A DNA stretch of 64,000 nt from Lonicera japonica (Eukaryota; Streptophyta; Magnoliopsida; Dipsacales; Caprifoliaceae), in contig CM038470.1 of assembly GCA_021464415.1 (NCBI GenBank), positions 39,054,099 to 39,118,098 on the forward strand, read 5' to 3'. Of this stretch, positions 55,358 through 64,000 are shown in pieces. The notes below the pieces were generated by a model. It saw only the letters and a list, made by a program, of their open reading frames with translations. It did no database searches and was not told the DNA's origin. How positions within the stretch are numbered: the stretch's first letter is position 1; each line of letters opens with the position of its first letter. The translations under genes and the position numbers were made by a program.

Positions 55358-57650
55358 ATGGATCACGTCGATCCTTTTGCCAATATCCAAATGTCTTAAG
55401 ATCTTCCGCCCGGCTGTCTTCCTGGTGATTCTCCTTATCCTTACTTGGCTAGTGATAATGGTTGTTTGTCTGTGGCTCCTCACCACGATGATTGGGAAGG
55501 TGTGAGGTGGCAGGAGGCTGATGGTGCTGTCCACCGCCGTGCTGTATATATATAGATGATGTCATTCCGGCCATTCGTCCTCCTTGGCTTCTCATGGAGC
55601 TTGCTCACCATATAATTTTTGATCGCCGAGAGTTACGTTTTCCTATGCTATGAAGTTCCTATTTCTACATGCCATGTTATGAACCAAATGCTTACAATAT
55701 GCCATGCCTACCTATATGCTGTCATGCCATGTTATATGCATGCTTAACATTTTTGAGCTTCTTACCTGCTTTTTTTTTTAATGTATGTTAGGCCACAGGC
55801 CCTGAAGGTCGTCGATGCCGAGGTTCTCTGAATTCGGTTCGGGAGGTTTGGATTGCTACTCTTCCAGCGGTTTGTGAGTTCTTGTGTGCAACCCCTTTTG
55901 GCCCTATTATGGATGTGTTGCCAAAGCGCCTGTCGCGCAGTTAGCATTTGTTAACCGCACTGGCTGAACGCTGGTTTGACACCTCTCACACCTTTCACTG
56001 GAGCTAGGGGGAGATGACCATGACTCCCACAGATTTATATGCCCTGGTGGGTTTTCCGGTTGGTGGTGACCCTATTGAGTCTTCTCCTACCGTTCGCATT
56101 TGTTCTGAAGGGAAAGTTTCTGCTTTAGGATAGGAATTTCCTGGTAATGTGATTCGTCATGATGCATTAGTTGCTCATCTCCGATCTGAGAATGAATGTT
56201 TTTTGGCTAGCAGGGGGTACTTTCTCGGCAATAGATTCGCCAACTTACTCGATGTATCATTCACTTGGTATTGCAGGAGTTGTTTATGGCTCGTGGTAGC
56301 AAAGAGGCGCGCTTGCATTGGTTGATTGTTTTGAGGGACTTTAGTGTTATTTGCTCTTGGGACTGGGGAGGGTTGGTCTTGGCCGTTTTATATGAATCCA
56401 TGGATAGTTTCTATCACCATTCTTCTCCCACCCACCGGGGGATGTCTATGCTTTGGGAGGTAATTTCTTTATTATACCCTTCACTTTAACCTGAATTTTT
56501 GCTTATGGTTCTTGTTTTATATTTGTACGCTTGGTTTCTTGCTTACATTGGTCATGGCCCTGCCCGACTTCTTCCTTCTTGAGGTTTTCCTTATTTTCAT
56601 TGGCTTCATGCGGGTCTTTGTCGAAAACCTTATCGATACAAGGATTTTACTTCTTGTCGGCTGGACGTTCTTGCAGTCTCCCCTGATCGAGTATATTTTT
56701 CTTCCTCTTTGCATGTCATGTTCTGCACGATCAAGTTGCTTTCGAGCAGTCTTTTGTGGCCTCTCGAGCTCTGCATTTGTTGAGACCTAAGTATGATTTT
56801 GCTTTTTATCTGGGTGAGAGGGTAATGTGCCAACACTCCCCTGGGCTGACTCTGATTTTACATACTTTCCCGCCCCTCGAGATGCGGTGCCCACGTATCA
56901 TTTCTGCTGAAGATCGTTTGCCTCTTTTCAGAGGTATTGAATTTAAGGTTTTTTTGATAAACATGCCTTACCCTCAGTTTATCCAAACTTATCTACTACG
57001 GGAGTTTGTTGAGGATACCCTCCAAGCTATCTATGATTGTTATGCTGCTATCGGGGGTGATTCGAATTGTATCTGGGGGCAGAAGTGGTTGAAGATGTAT
57101 AGGTCAGATTATATGACATCCGCCAGGCAGTCTGTTGAGGATGAGGTTATTCCTGATGTTGTCTCAGATGATGGTAATGGTGATGAGGATGGTGATGATC
57201 AGGATAGTGGTAGCTCAAGGGGGCGGAGTCATCTTGATGATTCATATAGGGATTGCGATCTTGGTGGGGATAATGGGAGTGGCGGTGGGTCTGGTGGTCC
57301 AGGTCGTGGTGATAGGATTGGTAGGTCGTGGTGATAGGATTGGTAATCATGGTGATGGGATGAGTGGTGACATTAGTCGTGAGGGTGGTGGCAGGGTTAG
57401 CGGTGGTATTGATGCTAGTGGTGGAGCCGCGGGTGATGATGTGGGTGTGACCATATCGGGTCTCTTTGGTAATTATGTTGAGGAATTTAATGTTGGGGGT
57501 CAACTGTGGGGCCAGGGTTGGACCCGCATTTTCCTGGTGGTTTATCTGAGTTTGTTGCCGGTTTTAGTTCTCTCTTTTCGGGCAATCATGCGGCAAGTGG
57601 CTCGAGGGGTGCTATGCCGCAACATTCTGAGGCGGATTTTCGGGCTGGGA
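55358..57650 (+). pseudogene. decayed plant mobile domain (PMD) gene of element C
   Basis: Exon 1 starts MDHVDPFANIQ and contains APHHDDWE, matching SPHHDDWED of the element A gene. Exon 2 (from about 55792) carries ALAERWFDTSHTFHWS, then GEMTMTPTDLYAL, the PMD signature; it ends at GGAG/GTAATT at about 56460, the same exon boundary as in element A. Exon 4 sequence (YLGERVMCQHSP) and an acidic tail follow, up to about 57330. Many stops (for example TAA in exon 1, TAG at about 56007, TAG at about 56133) and frameshifts make it non-functional. Divergence from the element A gene is large outside the signature blocks. It runs into an LTR fragment at about 57650, so exon 5 and any DUF7745-like partner are missing. 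Confidence 0.75.
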
Positions 57651-57788
57651 CCTGCGACATTGGTCGAAATCAGAGTCTTTCCTAACAGTCTTCTGTATGC
57701 ATGATGCCTCAAGACCTAATGTGAAATACTTGTTTTATAAAAAAACCAGTGTTCAGACGAAAGTCATGAATTGGGGTGTTCGCAGTAT
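57651..57788 (-). repeat. terminal fragment of an element B-like LTR
   Basis: About 135 bp match 27990-28112. Shared blocks include TTTCCTAAC(G/A)(G)TTCTTCT(A/G)TATGCATGAT and GGATTGGGGTGTTC(A/G)CA-like endings. The left part of the LTR is missing and the flank after 57788 does not repeat AAAAT, so this is not the partner end of element B at 26971. Confidence 0.6.
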
Positions 57789-58084
57789 TAAGTTCTGTGT
57801 TTAAGGAATATTGGCTGCATTTTTTCATATGATTTGGTCTTCTTTTTTGAGGCTGTTTGGATCTTCTTGATTATAATTTGTTTGTGTGGTTGTTTGTGCA
57901 AATTATTTTTAAAAATAAACTATTAAAGCTTTTCAAAATTCTGGAACTTATGGAATATACTTGGCTGAACTTTATTATTAATGCTTCATTCTTATTGGTG
58001 AGGTTATCTCGGATAAATAATTAAATATTTAAGCTAGTGGATGAAATTATCGTGATGTTTTTTGCTGGGTTGTGCGGTGTGGGT
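57789..58084. other. unassigned sequence left of solo LTR E
   Basis: About 300 bp, T-rich, no domain recognised. It continues at 61635 once the insertion is set aside. Confidence 0.4.
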
Positions 58085-61000
58085 TGTAACACCCCCGCCT
58101 TAATCTACAGGACAATACTCATAATTAAGACCTGGAGTGCTACTAACCAATCTTAGATTGACTAAAATGGGTATATATGTAAATGCTTAACGAAATATAA
58201 ACAGTAATATTATGCATGTCAAACAATAACCTCATAATCATACTGGTGATGTTAGTACTACACGCAAACATACAAACATATACATATTCATGTTACATAA
58301 CCAACTGAGTAGCCCAAGTTAATATACTACACTTCGGGCTAGCCGTGGCTTCCCGAGAGAACATATACATGACAAAAATGAATCCGCATCAGAGCTACTA
58401 ACACGTCCCCGATCCCGTTGCGTCCATGTCCTCTTTGGACTCCTGAATACCTATATAGTTTTAGAAAAACGGGGTGAGCATATCGCTCAGTATGGGGAGT
58501 AAAAGGGAACAACTTACAAAACGTTTCTTAATTTGTTACTTTAAACAAAGTAAACCTTTCTATAATATAATTCAAACATCATTTGTAACTTATCATAATT
58601 TCACAAAACCATGCATGCTTATGCTAATGCAGGTTACCTCCCTTTTGTCAACCATTACATCGAATCACCAGAATATAGATGAGCTGAGATAGAAAATGAT
58701 ATGAGTCTGCCTGTCCAAGACCATAGCCGGTCCTTATCATGAGATATAACTGGATTGAATCATAACTGTAACAATAATCGTGGGCTTGACCACCCCACCA
58801 GAAGATCAATATGTAATCATTCATAACGTGGGCCTGACCGCCCCCAAGAGATATAAGATCGAGATCATAACATGGCCTCTCCTCTTAAGTGAATATCAAC
58901 AGATAATAACAATTTAGACCATAGTCCCCAATATCGCATCAACAACTCATTTCCATATCAACCAGAATATTAGTGTCTTGCCATAGTCTAGATTTTCGGA
59001 CTGCTCACCGTTGGCTCTAGACAGCCGATGACGTGTTGCCCCCTAAGGGCACCAAGCCCTGCCTATTTTTCATACCGGCAAGCACTAATCACAATTATTC
59101 CCCTTCACCGACAGAAGGCCCAAACATAGATACTGATAAATGTGGGCAACATCCCACCATATAACATAGCTGAGAATATATCCCCATACGAATGAAGAAC
59201 TCCCGAAGATAGACAATCACTTGTTTAAGAATGCCACATGAGCATAGAAAGCCATCCATAACATGGATATGAGATATAGTTCTCCCAAGAGATAATTATC
59301 ACAGCTTATGCCATAAGGAGGCTCCGAACTTGCCACAAGATCATCAAAATGCCGGGTTGACACAATAATGATGCAAATGTACACAACATGATCTAAATGT
59401 AAACTATAAACAACATATGCCATATAAACCTCATCAACATCATACTTGTCCCTTGGTGCATACCAAAATCATTTATTAGTTCAATCATATCAACTTAACA
59501 CATATACACCCAAGGGACATCATGTAGATATCAAATACTATGCGAGAATCGAGTTTATATGGCATATCATGCTTCATATCATGGAACCATAACTCAATCA
59601 TGCATAATTTATGATTATTAACTAACATGGCTTTCATATTAAGCATACATATATATATATATATATATATCATCCAAGTATACTCAATAACAAGGAATAT
59701 ATGATTTATATCAAACATATATATGTAAAATCATTCACCTCTCGGTAAATAAGATCATATTATCAAGTCTTGAAAAGATATAACCCCTACCTCAAGTTTG
59801 TAGACTAAAAGAAGGAAGAAAGATGTAAACCAAAGCCCCGTTCGGTGAAATACTAAAGCCCTCGGACCACCACGTTCCTAGCATCGTAAGATCCTCAAAT
59901 CAATAGAGTATAAAACCCAACGTACTTAGCCAAAGCTCACACTTGAGCTTTTATAGAAGAAAACCAAGGTAGAAGATGATGAATACTACCTTAGAGATGG
60001 GTTTGGATGATTTCAAGCTTGAATCTTCAATTCGGACGGATAGATGCGTAGAAATCTTCCTCTTTCTCTCTCTAGAACCCTCTAGAATTCTCTAGAGGAG
60101 TGTGAAAGTGTTTGGCTCGAAGTTGGGGTGAAAAATGACAAAAAATGGCTTTAAAATGTGTTTAAGTCGGTAGAAAAGTTTAACTGGTGGACCGGTATGC
60201 CAAATATTGAATACCGATCCGCGGAGCATAAATTTCTCAAAAATTTGGTGCCAGACCGGTATGCCAAAAACGCTATACCGGTCAGAGCCATAAATTTTGG
60301 GCTCTGGAGCACTGTTTTTGTTTCGGCCATAACTTTTCGCTCAGAAATCCGATTGAGGTAATCTTTATGTCCACGGAAAGGTATTTCAAATACCTACAAC
60401 TTTATAAAATAAATTTTTCCCAAATTATGGATAGGTATTTCCCAGAAATTCACCGAAGACAGTACTTTGCCAAAGCGCTACCGAATGACCAAAATTTACT
60501 AATCTGGCCTACTTCGCACGCTGTTTTGACCAACTAAGAGTGTGAACTAGCTTTCAGACAAAACATGAAAGTTGTAGAATGGTACAAATTCTAAACACAT
60601 GCACGAACATAATCTTAATCAGATAAGAGACACAGAAGTTACGGAACTCCAAAGTTAACGAAAAAATGGTGAATCGTGTATGACCAAAACTTCTTATTTA
60701 CCATCCAAAATTGATTCTAACCACCCGAATCACCAAACAATGTAACGACCCGGTCGCACCTCAGTACGATATTGTCTGCTCTGGGTAGCGTCCTAGCCAG
60801 GCCTCAGCCCCAGGACATCTACCCTCACGGCTTTGTTTCTGGGAGCTCACGACCAGCTTCCCAGGGGGTCACCCATCCCTGGATTTCTCTGGTCCAAGCA
60901 CGCTTAACTTCGGAGTTCTTATGGGATCCGAGGCCTCGTACTTAATTAGCGACCATATCTTACTTATATGGGTCTCCAAGGATCCCCCAACTTCCGGTGT

Positions 61001-61629
61001 GGGATGCCCCCTTTGAGCTACCATTCCTCCACACAAGGGAGTACTCATCGCTCGAGCTACCATTCCTCCACACAAGGGAGTACTCATCACTCAGGGCGTC
61101 ACATCCTTCCCCCCAAGGGAATCGACGTCCTCGTCGACACACCGTACTCTGTGAGGTCCGCTCTGATACCATTTGTAACGACCCGGTCGCACCTCAGTAC
61201 GATATTGTCCGCTCTGGGTAGCGTCCTAGCCAGGCCTCAGCCCCAGGACATCTACCCTCACGGCTTTGTTTCTGGGAGCTCACGACCAGCTTCCCAGGGG
61301 GTCACCCATCCCTGGATTTCTCTGGTCCAAGCACGCTTAACTTCGGAGTTCTTATGGGATCCGAAGCCAATGAGCTACCCAAAAGGCCTCGTACTTAATT
61401 AGCGACCATATCTTACTTATATGGGTCTCCAAGGATCCCCCAACTTCCGGTGTGGGATGCCCCCTTTGAGCTACCATTCCTCCACACAAGGGAGTACTCA
61501 TCGCTCGAGCTACCATTCCTCCACAAAAGGGAGTACTCATCACTCAGGGCGTCACAAACAATCACTCACATGAGTATAAATAAGCTAATATAATTCAATT
61601 TAAAACAAATTAAAGTATGGGGTATTACA
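58085..61629 (-). mobile_element. solo LTR E of the long-LTR family, containing a nested Cassandra
   Basis: It begins TGTAACACCCCC and ends TGGGGTATTACA, with perfect duplication TGGGT (58080-58084 and 61630-61634). Without the Cassandra element and its duplication it is about 2.72 kb, very close to the 2733-bp copy at 39996. It shares its first 500 bp with fragment D at 26460. GACCGGTATGCC occurs at about 60190 and 60254, and CTATACCGGTC near 60271, a motif set like the GGACCGGTCC of the 39996 copy. No protein domains. Confidence 0.88.
60741..61556 (-). mobile_element. complete Cassandra TRIM retrotransposon
   Basis: The left LTR is 60741-61103 (363 bp), the interior 61104-61173 (70 bp) and the right LTR 61174-61556 (383 bp), with perfect duplication AACAA (60736-60740 and 61557-61561). 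On the minus strand the interior starts with primer site TGGTATCAGAGC (61160-61171) and ends with a purine-rich tract (61104-61120). There is no coding capacity. Both LTRs carry 5S rRNA homology with internal promoter boxes. The left LTR lacks about 20 bp after GGGATCCGA that the other copies have. LTRs are otherwise nearly identical, so the insertion is recent. Confidence 0.95.
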
Positions 61630-61634
61630 TGGGT

Positions 61635-62302
61635 TGAGCCTAAGACACTAGCCACTATCTTACAAATGGAGCGAATAAGAAATTGTCGCCAAGCTTCGAT
61701 AGCTTATATATGACACAATTATTCTTGAAGATGAAAGAGACTTACGATTTTGATGAGAGGATGCATGGAGGGTATCTGTACGTGCATGGTGGTAAAATAG
61801 AAAAAAAGAAATTGCTAAGTACAACATGTTTTCCCATGGATTTGTCACGGGTTGCATGCCGTATTGTTGTTCAGCCCTAGACTATTTCTTTTTATTCATA
61901 TCTACAGTACTCTATTGTTAAGCCCCAACCTGTTTCTTTTTATTCGCATCTATGGTACTTTGTGCATCTTTAGTTGTAGGCTAATGATCCGGGTATTTTA
62001 TTTATATCCACAGTACTTTGTGTATCTTTAATTGTAGGCTAATGATCGGAGTATTCTGTACTAATGTAGCGAATTCTTTGTGTTAAAAACCAAATTTAAA
62101 ATGTAAGTATTCTGTTACATGTTTTTATTGCATGAGCATGATAAAGACATGCAAAATTATGTTAAAGATCAACAGTATAATTTCGACGACAAAATTAAAG
62201 AAGTTTTCGTGATTTATGTGTTTTGGAAATGGCTTATCATGTATGCCCCAAATTAAAGATCAACAATATAATTTCGACGACAAATGAAAAAATGGTTATA
62301 CA
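61635..62302. other. unassigned sequence right of solo LTR E
   Basis: A short open stretch (61683-61880) ends in RVACRIVVQP, but I cannot place it in any family. A duplicated phrase (GTACTTTGTG(C/T)ATCTTTA and TTGTAGGCTAATGATC) occurs at about 61957-62045. Confidence 0.35.
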
Positions 62303-63262
62303 TATATATAGAGAACATATCTAACACGCACTAGTGCTGGGTGCAAAAATCGAGGCGCGCTTAAAGTTAACGTTAACGTCGAATTTTAGAGAGAGACATT
62401 TTAATGCTTCTTTTACGTTTCCTTCAGTCAAACCACATCCCGATTACTCTCTTTCTACAATTCACAGCTCCGATTGCAACATACCATCCCCATTACTCTC
62501 TCACAGCTCCGATTGCAACATACGACGGCTCTCTCTCTCTAAAATCCAACCGAGATCCATCGTCAAGCTGTGCGGCTTCTTCCTCCATCATCAAGCTCAG
62601 CATCATTAGGAGTGAAATTGTAAGTGCAATTTGAGGACTTTGAAACCTTGATTCGAACTATTGATTGTTGTAATTGGACTGCTTCTTGGTTGATTTTATT
62701 CTTGGTTGTTGTTGTTGTTGTTGAGCTTGATGATGGATTTTCTAGGCAATGGGAGTTGTTGACAAAAACAGGACTTTGGTTTAGGCACTTTGGTTTGATA
62801 TTTCTATTTCATTATGGAATTATACCTAAAAAAAAGGAAAATAATGTTTGACATATTTAAAAGAGGACAAAGCAATGACATACCCTCTAATGTTTATCAA
62901 CATGTAATCCAAAAAGTAAAGAATAATTGGGCGTAATGTTAATGGAATTTTTAGTTTTCCAGTTGCTGTGTTTCCCTTGTGATTAACTGACAGAGAAGAA
63001 TGGAAGAAAGTGTCGGATTTTAGAGAGCGAGAGACGTCGTATATTGCAATCGGAGCTGTGGTAGAGAGGGTAATGGGTATGGTATGTTGCAATCGGAGCT
63101 GTGAATTGTAGAGGGAGAGTAATGGGGATGGGGTTTGACAGAGGGAAAGGAAAAAGAAACATTAAAGTGTCTCTCTAAAATCCGACATTAACATTAACTT
63201 TCAGCGTGCCTCAATTTTCGTGCTCAGCACTAGTGCATACCAGATATGTTCTGTATATATAT
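62303..63262. mobile_element. DNA transposon-like element with long terminal inverted repeats
   Basis: The left arm (62303 to about 62550) and right arm (about 63010 to 63262) are inverted copies. Outer ends are TATATATAGAGAACATATCT and the complement of AGATATGTTCTGTATATATA; GCACTAGTGCT, TTAACGTTAA/TTAATGTTAA and TTTTAGAGAGA follow. Each arm also has an internal duplication with ACAGCTCCGATTGCAACATA. The roughly 450-bp centre has no transposase. Ends lie in TA repeats, so the duplication cannot be fixed. It could be a MITE or a small MULE-like element. Confidence 0.75.
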
Positions 63263-64000
63263 ATATGAAGTATTTTTACACTATTTTTTCATGTCAAAAT
63301 TTTGAAAATGTAATAATATATATATATATTTAATTTCCCAATAAATTGTAGAGTGCTGGAATTTATTACACTGACTTCTAGTTTGAATTTTTGTTCTCTA
63401 CCAAGTTTCATGAAAAAAAATATTCTATCATTTTAGCTCTCGAATTGGATCCCCTTGGACGGAAAATTAGATTGAAGAAATAATGGAGAGGAGGCAAGTC
63501 CTTTTATTTTGACCTGTTTGTTCATTTTCGACCATTCAAATTTTAGGTTATCATCTCACCCGTTTCTAGATTGAATTTTCTTATGAAATTTTATGAACAT
63601 AATAATTATCATATATATTATCGCTACCAATTTTCATGAAAAAATTCACACATGTAGTTCTCGAACTAAATTCCCTTGAATGAAATTCAAGTGAGAGGAT
63701 ATTGAAGAGGAGCCAAGTCTACCTTTGTTTTCTAGAGGATTTCTAGACCATTTTTATGTATTGTTGAGGGAATTAGCATAAATTGATCATGCAATTATTA
63801 TTAAGCTAGGTTTTTCATTTTTGGACTAGTTTTCTTTTATAATATATATTTTATCAAATACTAGTTCATTTTTATAACTTTTACGTGCTGTTAATTAAAA
63901 GTCGATAAATATTCAAACCCATCTACCTAATTTTGGATTCTTCAAGTTATATATTTCAAATAAGTAACAAAACTTTCTAATATGAAATGTTATACAATTA
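63263..64000. other. AT-rich non-coding flank
   Basis: I see no gene or repeat boundary. Two similar phrases (CCCTTGGA(C/T)GGAAA and CCCTTGAATGAAAT, each followed by GGAGAGGAG- or GAAGAGGAGCCAAGTC-like sequence) near 63450 and 63670 suggest an old duplication of about 215 bp. Confidence 0.35.

Noticed and set aside
57135..57704. Gly/Val-rich frame of 189 residues
   Set aside because: It overlaps the acidic tail of the PMD pseudogene in another frame and reflects a GGTGAT-type low-complexity sequence.
26971..57788. Reading the LTR fragment at 57651-57788 as the right end of element B
   Set aside because: The left flank of element B is AAAAT but the sequence after 57788 is GTATT, so no duplication supports it; element C also lies between.
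61683..61880. Possible kelch-like peptide (GGYLYVHGGK)
   Set aside because: A single short match in a 65-residue frame without flanking repeats or splice support is not enough.

Overview
This window is almost entirely transposable-element DNA from a flowering plant, probably a eudicot. The evidence is nested LTR retrotransposons with TG...CA ends, a Cassandra TRIM with 5S rRNA homology, a CACTA DNA transposon, spliced plant gene fragments and AT-rich low-complexity spacers. I see no intact ordinary host gene, tRNA gene, complete 5S gene or prokaryotic feature.

Layout. Positions 1-3648 hold remnants: a decayed Tat-like gag and three copies (one inverted) of one LTR family. A decayed Ty3/gypsy gag-pol on the + strand, called O here, runs 3649-5942 and resumes at 25915-26459. 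It is split inside its RNase H by a 19,967-bp Tat/Ogre-type Ty3/gypsy element on the minus strand (element A, 5943-25909). Element A has LTRs of 1621 and 1763 bp, a perfect 5-bp duplication CCGGT and a TGGCGACTCTGCTGGGG primer-binding site. Its gag, protease, RT, two RNase H domains and integrase read right to left. Between the integrase and the 3' LTR it carries two antisense genes on the + strand: a five-exon plant mobile domain (PMD) gene (9823-13837) and an intronless DUF7745-like gene (14282-15538). A 383-bp Cassandra solo LTR sits in its pol.

From 26460 on come a fragment of a long LTR (D), a second Tat-type LTR and interior (B) cut by a 7.69-kb CACTA element (28171-35860) that carries three correctly spliced exons of an SGP1/Spg1-like GTPase gene, and a third Tat-type element (C, from about 37228). 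C contains a 56-57 bp tandem array and a decayed PMD gene (55358-57650). C is broken up by a 2.73-kb solo LTR (39996-42728, duplication GGTAG), a minus-strand Ty1/copia element (43238-51474) and a 3.5-kb solo LTR (51664-55177, duplication AATAG). A further long solo LTR (58085-61629, duplication TGGGT) holds a complete Cassandra element (60741-61556, duplication AACAA). A TIR element lies at about 62303-63262.

The most interesting signal is regulatory. In element A a 12-bp palindrome, TGTCGCGCGACA, forms a cluster just upstream of the LTR TATA box. The same palindrome also sits just upstream of the TATA boxes of both antisense genes. In element C the LTR has TGTCCGCGGACA in the same place, and matching degenerate half-sites precede the TATA box of its own PMD gene. 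Other LTR families here carry their own repeated motifs in the comparable stretch. This looks like a family-specific promoter code shared by a retrotransposon and the antisense genes it carries, possibly a self-recognition or anti-silencing system. That function is inference; the motif layout is directly visible.
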